DNA of 64,000 nt from Clavibacter michiganensis. Its GTDB lineage: Bacteria > Actinomycetota > Actinomycetes > Actinomycetales > Microbacteriaceae. Positions 17,264 through 25,403 of this stretch are shown here, one piece after another (the stretch's first letter is position 1; each line of letters begins with the position of its first letter). The translations under genes and the position numbers were made by a program. Below the pieces are notes generated by a model, which had not been told where the DNA came from, made no database searches, and worked only from the letters and a program-made list of their open reading frames with translations. The stretch is taken from NCBI RefSeq assembly GCF_002151125.1, contig NZ_MDJZ01000012.1, positions 143,937-207,936 on the forward strand. The letters are read 5' to 3'.

Positions 17264-18537
17264 GCGGCCCCTGCACGGGCGGCGGGGTCGACGGCCGGGG
17301 GACGATCTCCCGCCGCGCCGCCGTCCTCGGGGTCGCCGGCCTCGGGATCGCCGGGCTCGCCGCGACCGCTCCGCTCCCGTCCGGCGCGTCCGCGGCCCGG
17401 GCGGCGGCCGCCGCCGTCCCGTCCGCCGCGTCCGTCACGAACGCCTTCGGGTTCCTCGCGGAGAAGCTCGACCAGCGCGGCAGCGGATCCACGCTCCGCG
17501 TCCCGCAGAGCTACACGGGCGGGAAGCAGGGCGCCGCGGGCTTCGTGTCGAGCTTCGCGTACGACGACGCCATCATGATCCTCGCCTGGGTCGCCCGCGG
17601 CACCGCGGACGACCTCCGGCGCGCGACCGTGCTCGGCGACTCCCTGCTGTACGCGCAGGCGCACGACCCGATCGGCGACGGGCGCACGCGCGCCTCGTAC
17701 CAGCCGGATCCCTTCATCACCGCGAGCGGGGCGCCCTACATCGGCTCCCCCGCGGCGAACACGGGCAACCAGGCGTGGGTGGGCATGGCCCTCGCGCGCC
17801 TGGGACGCGCGACCGGGCAGAGCCGCTTCCTCGCGGGGGCGGTGCGGCTCGGCGACTGGATCCGCACGAACACGCTCGACACGACGCGCGCCCCGTACGG
17901 CTACACCGGCGGGCGCGACGGGTCCGACGTGCCGTACGCGTTCAAGTCCACGGAGCACGCCATCGACGTCCTCGCGTTCTTCACCATGCTCGCGACGCTC
18001 ACGGGCGACGCCGCGTGGACGGGGCGCGCGGCGACGGCGTCCTCCTTCATCCAGGCGATGAGGGACGGCGGCGACGGGCACCTCTGGACGGGCACGGACG
18101 TCGACGGCACGACGATCAACCGCACGCCCATCCCGGGCGACGTGCAGAACTGGGCCTACCTCGCCACGGGCAGCAGCGCGTACTCGCCGGCCGTGACGTG
18201 GGTGATCGGCCAGCTCGCCGCGACCGACGGCGGGTTCAGCGGATCGTCGTACAGCTCCGCCGGCCGGTCGAAGGTGTGGTTCGAGGGCACGGCGCACCTC
18301 GCGCTGGCGGTGCGGGCACGCGGCGCCTCCGGGGATCCGGCGCGCTACGCGGACCTCATGGCCACCCTCGAGCGGGCGCAGGCCGCCGCCCCGAACGCGG
18401 ACGGGCTCGGGCTCGTGGCGGCCTCGAGCGACGGCCTGGTCACGGGCTTCGGCGACACGTACGACGCGAGCCTGCACACGGGTGCCACGGCCTGGTACCT
18501 GCTCGCGGCGCTGGGCTGGAACCCCTTCCGCCTCTGA
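17260..18537 (+). CDS. Tat-exported protein, six-hairpin glycosidase-like (paralogue B)
   Basis: A 425-aa paralogue of the preceding protein. The two match from the first core helix onward (SFAYDDA, GDGRTRASYQPD, NQAWVGMALARL, APYGYTGGRD, FKSTEHAIDV, GHLWTGTD, KVWFEGTAHLAL, SLHTGATAWYLLAA). Its own twin-arginine signal has R18-R19. The ATGA overlap indicates translational coupling. Both copies keep the same polar and aromatic loop residues, so both are probably functional. The divergent N-terminal 70 residues may set different substrates or surface attachment. A bidirectional hairpin terminator follows. Confidence 0.78.
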   Translation: MSGPCTGGGVDGRGTISRRAAVLGVAGLGIAGLAATAPLPSGASAARAAAAAVPSAASVTNAFGFLAEKLDQRGSGSTLRVPQSYTGGKQGAAGFVSSFAYDDAIMILAWVARGTADDLRRATVLGDSLLYAQAHDPIGDGRTRASYQPDPFITASGAPYIGSPAANTGNQAWVGMALARLGRATGQSRFLAGAVRLGDWIRTNTLDTTRAPYGYTGGRDGSDVPYAFKSTEHAIDVLAFFTMLATLTGDAAWTGRAATASSFIQAMRDGGDGHLWTGTDVDGTTINRTPIPGDVQNWAYLATGSSAYSPAVTWVIGQLAATDGGFSGSSYSSAGRSKVWFEGTAHLALAVRARGASGDPARYADLMATLERAQAAAPNADGLGLVAASSDGLVTGFGDTYDASLHTGATAWYLLAALGWNPFRL

Positions 18538-18553
18538 CGCGCCGGCCGTCGGC

Positions 18554-18585
18554 GGGTCCGGGCGCGCACGCGAGCGCCCGGACCC
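18554..18585. terminator. Bidirectional hairpin terminator
   Basis: A 12-bp stem (18554-18565 with 18574-18585) and an 8-nt loop lie between two convergent genes, the secreted paralogue and the S9 peptidase. It is GC-rich without a T-run, as is common in actinobacteria. Confidence 0.7.
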
Positions 18586-18592
18586 GTCTCCG

Positions 18593-20734
18593 TCAGCCGA
18601 GGACCTCGGGCCGCACCCAGTCCTTCCCGTGCACGTGCTGGTCGAGGAACGCGAGCACCGTCCGGTACCAGACCACGGACTGCTGCGGCTTCAGGATCCA
18701 GTGGTTCTCGTCCGGGAAGACCAGGAACCGGTGCGGCGTCGTGCCGTCGTCGGCCGCGTGGTGCTCCGCGAGCTCCGACCAGAGGCGCAGGCTCTCGCCC
18801 ACGGGCACGCGGTAGTCGCGGTCGCCGTGGATCACGAGCATGGGCGTCACGATGTCGCGCACCGAGTGGTGCGGCGAGCTCCGGTCGAGGCCCTCGGCCG
18901 AGAAGATGCTCTGCCAGTACTGCGACGAGTCGGTCGTCGGTCCGAACTGGTCGAGCGCCCACAGGCTCGCGTGGCTGACGATCGCGCGGAACCGGTCGGT
19001 GTGCCCCGCGACCCAGTTGGCCATGTAGCCGCCGAACGAGCCGCCCAGCGCGGCCGTGCGCGTCTGGTCGATGTCGTCGCGCGCCTCGACCGCGTCGGTG
19101 ATCGACATGAGGTCGGTGAACGGCGCCTCGCCCCAGGCGTCCCAGCCGCGCGCGATGAAGTCGAGGCCGTAGCCGGTGCTGAGCGCGGGATCCGGCAGCA
19201 GCACCGCGTAGCCGCGGGCCACCATCACCTGCGGCGTCCAGCGCCAGCTCCACGCGTTCCAGCTGTTGAGCGGGCCGCCGTGGATCCACAGCAGCAGCGG
19301 CGCGGGCGCCTCCGCCGACGCGCCCTCCGGCAGCATCAGCCAGCCGCGCACGCGGGCGCCGTCGGCGGCCGTCGTCTCGACCTCGGTCATGGTGCCGGTC
19401 GTCGCCGGGACCGGGGCGGGCGTCGCGAGCTCCGTGACGGATCCGTCGGCGGCCGACACGCGCACGGGGTGCGCGGGCGCCATCCACGAGGAGCGGAGGG
19501 CGAGCACGTCGCCCGTCTCGCGGTCGACCTGCACGTCCGTGTAGGAGTGGTCGTCGGTCGTGAGCTGCGTCACCGCGCCGTCGAGGCCGATGCGGAACAC
19601 GGGCCCGCGCCCGTCCTGGTCGGCCGTGACGACGAGCGCCTCGGAGTCCGCGTCGAAGCGCAGCGACGACGGCCAGCGGTCCCACTCCGCCGCGACGCGG
19701 CGGGCGTCGGATCCGTCGACCGCGGAGACCCAGATCTCCTGCTGCGTCGGGGCGGCGGGCGTGGCGCGGTCGGTGCGCACGTAGGCGAGCAGCGCGCCGT
19801 CGGGGCTGATGGCGGGCGACTCGATGTCCGCGTCGGGCACGTCGAGGAGCGTCGTGCGCTCCCCCTGGGCGACGTCGATCGACACGAGCGCCTGGCGGAA
19901 GCCGCGGCGCTCCTTCACGCCGACCGCGACGACGAGCGTGCGGCCGTCCGGCGACAGCGCGGCGGCGGCGTGGTCGAGGGTCCGGCCCGGCCGCGGGGTG
20001 AGGTCGCGCGGGCGCGGCAGGGAGGTCGGGTACGGCTGCGCGGTGGCGGCGGGAGCGCCGGCCGCGGATCCGCCGTCCTCGGTCGCGGCCTCGGCGGCGA
20101 GCGCCGTGGCCGCGTCGGCCGTCGTGGGCCGCGCGGGCTCCTCGACGAGCGCGTCGGCGAGGTCGAGCGCGAGGAGGTGCGGCTCGTCGGGGCCGAGGTC
20201 GTGGTCCCAGTAGCGGACGGGGTAGCTCTCGTGCAGGATCGCGTTCACCTGGAGGTCGGCGCGCTTCCTCCGCGCCACCGCGTCGGCCTCGAGGGAATCG
20301 GATCCGGGCAGCAGCGGCGCCTGCAGGATCACCGTGGCCGCGTCCCGCGCGACGGCCGCGATGCCGTCCACGCCGCCCGCCAGCCGGGTCAGCGCGCGGG
20401 CCTCGCCGCCGCCCGCCGGGAGGATCCACAGCTGCGCGGCGTCCTTCCCGTCGGCGTCGTCGGCGTCGGGCCGGGAGGAGACGAAGAGGAGGTCGCCGGT
20501 CGCGGTGAAGGCCGCGCCCGCCTCGCTCTTCGCCGAGCGGGTGAGGCGCTGCGGCACGCCGCCGCCTGCTGCGGGAACGACCCAGAGGGCGTGCCGGTAG
20601 CCGGTCCGCGCGGCGTCGAGGGTCGTGACGGTGAGCACCGCGCGGCGTCCGTCGGGCGAGAGCACGAGGCCGCCGAGGCGCGGGAGGGCGATGAAGTCGT
20701 CGAGCTCGGAGAAGGGGGTGCGGTTGTCGGGCAT
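18593..20734 (-). CDS. S9-family serine peptidase (acylaminoacyl-peptidase-like)
   Basis: A 713-aa cytoplasmic peptidase of the prolyl oligopeptidase clan. An N-terminal beta-propeller (about 10-440) has recurring SPDG strands. The C-terminal alpha/beta-hydrolase domain follows. The catalytic triad is S566 in GGSFGGYMA, D640 in GDRDYRVP and H678 in DENHW. It releases short or N-blocked peptides. There is no signal peptide. The ATG at 20734 has a TAGCGT -10 box 6 nt upstream and no Shine-Dalgarno, indicating a leaderless mRNA. Confidence 0.92.
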   Translation of the reverse strand: MPDNRTPFSELDDFIALPRLGGLVLSPDGRRAVLTVTTLDAARTGYRHALWVVPAAGGGVPQRLTRSAKSEAGAAFTATGDLLFVSSRPDADDADGKDAAQLWILPAGGGEARALTRLAGGVDGIAAVARDAATVILQAPLLPGSDSLEADAVARRKRADLQVNAILHESYPVRYWDHDLGPDEPHLLALDLADALVEEPARPTTADAATALAAEAATEDGGSAAGAPAATAQPYPTSLPRPRDLTPRPGRTLDHAAAALSPDGRTLVVAVGVKERRGFRQALVSIDVAQGERTTLLDVPDADIESPAISPDGALLAYVRTDRATPAAPTQQEIWVSAVDGSDARRVAAEWDRWPSSLRFDADSEALVVTADQDGRGPVFRIGLDGAVTQLTTDDHSYTDVQVDRETGDVLALRSSWMAPAHPVRVSAADGSVTELATPAPVPATTGTMTEVETTAADGARVRGWLMLPEGASAEAPAPLLLWIHGGPLNSWNAWSWRWTPQVMVARGYAVLLPDPALSTGYGLDFIARGWDAWGEAPFTDLMSITDAVEARDDIDQTRTAALGGSFGGYMANWVAGHTDRFRAIVSHASLWALDQFGPTTDSSQYWQSIFSAEGLDRSSPHHSVRDIVTPMLVIHGDRDYRVPVGESLRLWSELAEHHAADDGTTPHRFLVFPDENHWILKPQQSVVWYRTVLAFLDQHVHGKDWVRPEVLG

Positions 20735-20740
20735 GCTCCC

Positions 20741-20746
20741 ACGCTA
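20741..20746 (-). promoter_or_regulatory. -10 box, leaderless promoter of S9 peptidase gene
   Basis: The minus strand reads TAGCGT, then 6 nt to the ATG at 20734. Confidence 0.6.
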
Positions 20747-20828
20747 GCCGCGGCGGCTCGCGGCGCCGGCCGACGGAGCCGTGACGCGCGGCCCTCCCGG
20801 TCCGCCGCGGTCACGTGCCGCGGGATCC

Positions 20829-20840
20829 TTTGGGCCCAAA
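20829..20840. promoter_or_regulatory. Perfect 12-bp palindrome, putative TetR operator
   Basis: TTTGGGCCCAAA is a perfect palindrome. It covers the expected -35 region of the TetR-type gene, whose -10 box is at 20859-20864. This is the classic place for an autorepressor site. No second copy was seen in the window. Confidence 0.6.
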
Positions 20841-20858
20841 CCCCTGGTGTCGTCGCGG

Positions 20859-20864
20859 TAGGAT
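20859..20864 (+). promoter_or_regulatory. -10 box, leaderless promoter of tetR-type gene
   Basis: TAGGAT lies 7 nt before the ATG at 20872. Confidence 0.6.
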
Positions 20865-20871
20865 CGACGCC

Positions 20872-21765
20872 ATGGAGCGGCGAGCCGGTCGGGTCGGGAG
20901 GCCCGCGCGCGTCTCGCGGAGGTCCATCGCGGAGGCGGCGCTCGAGGTCGGCCTCAGCACCCTCACCCTCACCTCGCTCGCCCACCGGCTGGGCGTCGAC
21001 CACTCGACGCTGTACCGGCACGTCGCCAGCCGCGACGACATCGTCCTCCTCGCCTGCGACACCGCCATCGCGCGGATGGACTGGCCCGAGGTCCCCGACT
21101 TCCCCGCCGACGTGCTCGCCGCCCCCGACGACTCGTCCTGGCGCACCTACCTCGAGCAGGCCGTGGAGCGCGTCTGGGACATGTACGACCGGCACCCCGG
21201 CCTCGCGAGCGCGATCCACCACCTCGACACCGCCCCGGACCAGGTCGTCCTGCGCTTCACCGGGGCGATCCGCGACCTCACCCGCATGGGCTTCGCCGAG
21301 GCGGAGGCCGTGCTCGCCCTCGACATCGTGCTCGACATCGCGGTCGAGTCCTACGTCGGTTGGGAGCGCGTGCTCGCCGCGGGCGGCGGCGAGGCCGAGC
21401 GGCCCGCGTCGTCGTCGCCGATCGTGGACGCCACGCTCCCCGCCGCCATGGGGCGCGGGCTTCTCGCCCTGGCCGCGGACGGGATCGCCGCCGACCACGC
21501 GGCCGACGCCGAGGCCGCGCCCCACGCGTCCCGACGCGGCGGGCCCGCGCACTCCTCGGGCGCGCCGGACGCGCTGCACGCACGCGAGGAGGAGGCCCAG
21601 CGCGACGCCCTGGGCACCATGGACCGCGTCACCGCGCGGTTCGCCGGCCAGGTGTCGATCGGATCCGCTGCCACGCCGCGCGACTGGTGGCGGCGCAAGC
21701 TCGGGGTGGTCCTGGCCGGCGTGGGTCCGCTGCGGTCACCCGGACCGGACGCCGCGGACCGCTAG
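20872..21765 (+). CDS. TetR-family transcriptional regulator
   Basis: A 297-aa regulator. The N-terminal TetR helix-turn-helix is clear (SRRSIAEAALEVG, LTSLAHRLGVDHSTLYRHVASRDD). The ligand domain is longer than usual, with a low-complexity Ala/Glu/His region (about 205-245) and a basic C-terminal tail. The longer reading to an ATG at 20815 is rejected, because a -10 box sits 7 nt before the ATG at 20872. The palindrome upstream is its likely operator. The regulated genes are unknown; the divergent S9 peptidase is a candidate. It overlaps the convergent esterase gene by 4 bases. Confidence 0.88.
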   Translation: MERRAGRVGRPARVSRRSIAEAALEVGLSTLTLTSLAHRLGVDHSTLYRHVASRDDIVLLACDTAIARMDWPEVPDFPADVLAAPDDSSWRTYLEQAVERVWDMYDRHPGLASAIHHLDTAPDQVVLRFTGAIRDLTRMGFAEAEAVLALDIVLDIAVESYVGWERVLAAGGGEAERPASSSPIVDATLPAAMGRGLLALAADGIAADHAADAEAAPHASRRGGPAHSSGAPDALHAREEEAQRDALGTMDRVTARFAGQVSIGSAATPRDWWRRKLGVVLAGVGPLRSPGPDAADR

Positions 21766-22358
21766 GAGCGGGCCGCGTCCCCGGTAGCGTCGGCCGCGTC
21801 GTCGCCGTCCTGCGGCGCGGCGAGCACGGGCGCGAGGACCGCGCGGACCGCGGCCGCGCCGTCCTCGGTGAGGTGCAGGCGGTCGTCGGTGAGGGTGGGG
21901 TCGAGCTCGCCGTCGCCGAAGCCCAGGGCGGGCCACAGGTCGACGTGCTCGGCGCGCACCGCGGGCGCGTACTGGCGGATGTGCACGTTGACGACGCGGA
22001 TCCGCTCGGCGTGCTCCCGCCCCCGCGGCGGCACCGAGAGCACGATCACGCGGGCGGTCGGCAGGTCGCGGCGGAGGTGGGCGAGGATCGTCTCCAGGGC
22101 GCGCACGGTCGCCTCGGGTCCCCGGCGCGCGGCGCCGAGGTCGTGCGTGCCGCACGAGACCACGACCGTCGACGGATCCGCGGCCACCGCCTCCGGCAGG
22201 AGCGCGAGCACGTCGTCCGTGGTCTGGCCGGCGCGACCGAGGTCGACGATCCCCGCCTCCCCGGCGTCGGCGTCGGGACCGGGGACGATGGCGCCCCAGC
22301 CGCCGTCCCCCGTGAGGCTGTCGCCCAGGAGGACGGTCGTGCGCGTGCGCGGTGCCAT
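21762..22358 (-). CDS. SGNH/GDSL-type esterase
   Basis: A 198-aa hydrolase of the SGNH fold. Block I is LLGDSLTGDGG with the nucleophilic Ser. Block III reads GTHDL in place of G-x-N-D, so the block III Asn is replaced by His. Block V is DRLHLTEDG with the catalytic Asp and His. No signal peptide is seen. I chose the ATG at 22358, which has GAGAGGTGG just upstream, over an in-frame ATG about 45 bases earlier. The substrate is unknown. Confidence 0.82.
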   Translation of the reverse strand: MAPRTRTTVLLGDSLTGDGGWGAIVPGPDADAGEAGIVDLGRAGQTTDDVLALLPEAVAADPSTVVVSCGTHDLGAARRGPEATVRALETILAHLRRDLPTARVIVLSVPPRGREHAERIRVVNVHIRQYAPAVRAEHVDLWPALGFGDGELDPTLTDDRLHLTEDGAAAVRAVLAPVLAAPQDGDDAADATGDAARS

Positions 22359-22425
22359 GGATCCACCTCTCGTCGTGCCCATCATGGTCCCCGCGCCCCG
22401 GCATGTCACCGGGTGCGCGCCCGTC

Positions 22426-22875
22426 TCACCCGTGCTGGCGACGGGACAGGCGGCGCCACCAGCGACGCCGGCGGGGCGACAGCACGAGGAGGGCGACCGC
22501 GATGAGGAGCGGGAGCGACAGGATCGCGGCGACGAGCGCGCCCGCCTGCCCGGGGCTCATGGGCATGCCGAGCACGTCGATCGTGACGCGCGACGCGGCG
22601 CCGCCCGTGAGGTCGGTGATGCTCCGGTCGCCGGCCGCGTCCACCGGCACGGGACGCCACGCCTCCGTCGCCGCGGGGTCGGGCGTGCTGTCCGCGGCCG
22701 GGGTCCGCTGCGGGGCGGCCTCGTCGCCCGGGACGATCGCGAGATCGACCCGGGCCTGCACGGGCGCGGACGCGCTCATCGTCACCGCGGTCGCGAGACC
22801 GGCCGACGCGAGGGCGATGCCCACGAGGGTGAGGAGGATCAGGCCGATGCGCGGGGCCCTGATCCGCCGGCTCAC
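22426..22875 (-). CDS. Membrane protein coupled to the DUF2867 gene
   Basis: A 149-aa protein with an N-terminal transmembrane helix (about 8-30), an extracytoplasmic segment of about 75 residues rich in Ala, Pro and Asp, and a second helix (about 113-133) followed by a very basic tail (PRRRRWWRRLSRRQ). The topology places the middle segment outside. The GTG at 22875 overlaps the upstream stop (GTGA), so it is translated with the NAD(P)-binding/DUF2867 protein. The function is unknown. Confidence 0.72.
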   Translation of the reverse strand: MSRRIRAPRIGLILLTLVGIALASAGLATAVTMSASAPVQARVDLAIVPGDEAAPQRTPAADSTPDPAATEAWRPVPVDAAGDRSITDLTGGAASRVTIDVLGMPMSPGQAGALVAAILSLPLLIAVALLVLSPRRRRWWRRLSRRQHG

Positions 22876-24398
22876 CGTGCGGCCCCCTCGAGGGGACGCC
22901 CGGCCTCGCGGCGCCTCGTCGCGGCGAGCGCCTTCGCGGTGATGCGCGTGGCCATCGACGTGAAGATGACGCCGTGGAAGGGCAGGATCGAGAACCAGTA
23001 GAGCCGGCCCGCGAGCCCGGACGGGAAGAAGATCGCGCGCTGCCGGTAGTCGCTGCCGCCGCCCTCGCGCGGCGTGGAGCTGAGCTCCAGCCACGCCTCG
23101 CCCGGCAGCTTCATCTCGGCGCGCAGACGCAGCGATGATCCGCGCTCGATGTGCTCGACGCGCCAGAAGTCGAGCGCGTCGCCGGTCTGCAGGGTCGTCG
23201 CGCTGCGGCGGCCGCGGCGGAGGCCCACGCCGCCCACGAGCTTGTCCATCCAGCCGCGGGCGGCCCAGGCGACCGGCAGCGAGTACCAGCCGTTCTCGCC
23301 GCCGATCGACTCGATCACGGCCCAGAGGTCCTCGGGCGCCGCGTCGGTCGCGCGCTCCTTGAGGTCGAGGTACACGGTGTGGCCGGACCACTCGGGGTCG
23401 CTCGGCAGCAGGTCGCTGGGCGCGCCGACGACGGCGGAGTCCTTCCAGCTGGTCTCGACGACGCCGTCGCGCATGCGGCCGAGCGCGAGGCGCACGGAGC
23501 GGCGGTATCCCGTCAGGCCGCCCTCGGGCTCCGGGATGTAGGTGGAGATGTCGTGCTCGCCCATCACGCAGTCGTACTGGAGCGACTCGATGATCGGCAC
23601 GGCCAGCGTGCGCGGGATGGGCGTGACGACGTTCACCCAGTGCGCGGCCAGGCGCGGCGCGAAGATCGGGATGGACGCGATGGGCCGCTGCGGGAGGCCC
23701 GCCTCGACCGCGTAGCCGTTCATCATCTGGCCGTAGCGGAGCACGTCGGGCCCGCCGATGTCGAAGGTGCGGTTGAGGTCGTCGGGCAGGTCGGCCGCGG
23801 CGACGAGGTAGTAGAGCACGTCGCGGATCGCGATCGGCTGGATGAAGTTGCGCACCCAGCCGGGCGCGGGCATGAAGGGCAGGACCTCGGTGAGGTGGCG
23901 GATCATCTCGAACGACGTGGAGCCGGATCCGATGACCACGCCCGCCTGGAACGCGATGGTCGGCACGCCGCTCGCGAGCAGGACGTCGCCGACGGCCTTG
24001 CGGCTGGCGAGGTGCTTCGAGAGCTCGTCGGTGTCGGGGTGCAGGCCGCCGAGGTAGACGATGCGGCCCACGCCCGCGGCCTTCGCGGCGGTGGCGACGT
24101 GCTCGGCGGATGCGCGCTCGGACGAGGCGAAGTCGCCCCGGGAGCCCATGCCGTGCACGAGGTAGTAGAGGACGTCGACGCCGTCGACCGCCGGACCGAG
24201 CGTCGCCGGGTCGGAGAGGTCCCCGCGCACCACCTCCACGTCGTCGCGCCAGGGCACGTCGGTGAGGCGGCGGGGATCCCGGACGAGCACGCGCACCCGG
24301 AAGCCGGCCTCGAGGAGGCGGGGCACGAGCCGACCGCCGATGTAGCCCGTCGCTCCGGTCACGAGGGCGAGACGGGAGGCGGCGCTCGGCGAAGTCAT
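22872..24398 (-). CDS. NAD(P)-binding epimerase-like protein with DUF2867 domain
   Basis: A 508-aa two-domain protein. Residues 1 to about 300 form an atypical SDR Rossmann domain with the nucleotide motif TGATGYIGGRL and strands VLVRDPRRL and DVLYYLVHGMGS. The remaining residues match the DUF2867 part, a SRPBCC-like fold with GENGWYSLPVAWAARGWMDKLVGG. The C terminus is hydrophobic (FFPSGLAGRLYWFSILPF), suggesting membrane association. The family acts on unknown small molecules. The start has a TAGCGT -10 box 6 nt upstream. It is followed by a coupled membrane protein gene. Confidence 0.85.
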   Translation of the reverse strand: MTSPSAASRLALVTGATGYIGGRLVPRLLEAGFRVRVLVRDPRRLTDVPWRDDVEVVRGDLSDPATLGPAVDGVDVLYYLVHGMGSRGDFASSERASAEHVATAAKAAGVGRIVYLGGLHPDTDELSKHLASRKAVGDVLLASGVPTIAFQAGVVIGSGSTSFEMIRHLTEVLPFMPAPGWVRNFIQPIAIRDVLYYLVAAADLPDDLNRTFDIGGPDVLRYGQMMNGYAVEAGLPQRPIASIPIFAPRLAAHWVNVVTPIPRTLAVPIIESLQYDCVMGEHDISTYIPEPEGGLTGYRRSVRLALGRMRDGVVETSWKDSAVVGAPSDLLPSDPEWSGHTVYLDLKERATDAAPEDLWAVIESIGGENGWYSLPVAWAARGWMDKLVGGVGLRRGRRSATTLQTGDALDFWRVEHIERGSSLRLRAEMKLPGEAWLELSSTPREGGGSDYRQRAIFFPSGLAGRLYWFSILPFHGVIFTSMATRITAKALAATRRREAGRPLEGAAR

Positions 24399-24404
24399 TC
24401 CCTC

Positions 24405-24410
24405 ACGCTA
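24405..24410 (-). promoter_or_regulatory. -10 box, leaderless promoter of SDR-DUF2867 gene
   Basis: The minus strand reads TAGCGT, then GAGGGA and the ATG at 24398. Confidence 0.55.
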
Positions 24411-24472
24411 GGCAATCAGTCTGGCAAGCGGCTCCCAGGCGCCGGGACGGGCGGTGGGCGCCGCCTGCGGGA

Positions 24473-25231
24473 TCAGCCCTCGGCGGACTCGAGCTCGGCG
24501 AGGTAGCGCCGCCAGGTCGCCCCGTGCTCGGCCTCGCACGTGGACCAGTCGACCGGTCGGCCGTGGACCAGGTCCTCGAGCAGGTCGAGGTGCAGGCGCC
24601 AGCTGGCCTTCAGGATGTTCGCGATGCCGGCGGGGAGGAAGCCGGAGACGGTGACGCCGAGCTCCGTCTGCCGGTCGCGCGGACCGCCGGGCACCTCCTG
24701 GAGGCGGATGAGGAAGCGGGCCGTGACCTCGCCCTCGTGCACGAACGTGTAGTCGATGGCCCGCCCCTCCTCGAAGCGCGTGACCACGCCGCCGGACGCG
24801 GAGGCGAGGCTGCGGTCGGGCACGCTCATCCACTCGAACCAGAACTCGCCGCCGTCCCCGGGCTCGATGGACGCCTCGGCGAGCCAGCCGGAGACCATGT
24901 CGGCGTCGGAGACCGCGTCCCACACGATGAGGGCGGGGAGGTCGATGAGCCGGCGGAAGACGAACTCGTACGGGAGGTAGACGGTGGACTCGCTGGCCGC
25001 GGAGAGGACGGCGCCGGGCAGGGCAGGGAACCGGGTGCGGTCGACGCCCCGGTCGTCGTCGAGGCCGGCGGAGTCGGGCATCCCCTCGTCGAGCTCGCGG
25101 GAGGCGAGGCGGGCCTCGGCCGCGTCGGTGTGCTCCAGGGCGGGGGCGCCGCCGCGCCGGCCGGACATGCCGTCGGCGCGCGGGTCGGAGGCCTCGCGCG
25201 GGGCCTGTCCGGGGGTGTGATCGGGATCCAC
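24473..25231 (-). CDS. SRPBCC (START/AHSA1-like) domain protein
   Basis: A 252-aa protein. The first 75 or so residues are charged and probably disordered. The SRPBCC domain follows, with strands ESTVYLPYEFVFRRLIDLP, LIVWDAVSDADMVSGWLAEA and a long C-terminal helix with SWRLHLDLLEDLVHG. The fold forms a hydrophobic pocket for small ligands; the ligand is unknown. The GTG start is supported by a TAGGCT -10 box 6 nt upstream. A later ATG (residue 22) is possible. Confidence 0.78.
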   Translation of the reverse strand: MDPDHTPGQAPREASDPRADGMSGRRGGAPALEHTDAAEARLASRELDEGMPDSAGLDDDRGVDRTRFPALPGAVLSAASESTVYLPYEFVFRRLIDLPALIVWDAVSDADMVSGWLAEASIEPGDGGEFWFEWMSVPDRSLASASGGVVTRFEEGRAIDYTFVHEGEVTARFLIRLQEVPGGPRDRQTELGVTVSGFLPAGIANILKASWRLHLDLLEDLVHGRPVDWSTCEAEHGATWRRYLAELESAEG

Positions 25232-25237
25232 GTGCAG

Positions 25238-25243
25238 AGCCTA
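25238..25243 (-). promoter_or_regulatory. -10 box, leaderless promoter of SRPBCC gene
   Basis: The minus strand reads TAGGCT, then 6 nt to the GTG at 25231. Confidence 0.58.
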
Positions 25244-25353
25244 GGCGCGGACCGCGGGTGCGGGCGGCGAATTCCACACAGGTGTCAGGGCGACGCGGGG
25301 CGCGGCCGCGCGGAGGGCGACCGCGCGTCCCGGGCCGGCCGCGGGCCCGCCCG

Positions 25354-25359
25354 TATCCT
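25354..25359 (+). promoter_or_regulatory. Candidate -10 box of ROK kinase gene
   Basis: TATCCT lies 44 nt before the ATG at 25404, which has its own AGGA. This would give a leadered transcript of about 38 nt. Confidence 0.4.
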
Positions 25360-25403
25360 GGACGCCGGCCGACGGGCGGATCCGGGGCCGGGACAGGACG
25401 AAG

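Noticed and set aside
20815..20871. Longer N terminus for the TetR-type regulator (ATG at 20815)
   Set aside because: It would include the palindrome and the -10 box within the coding region; the ATG at 20872 is 7 nt from the -10 box and fits the family.
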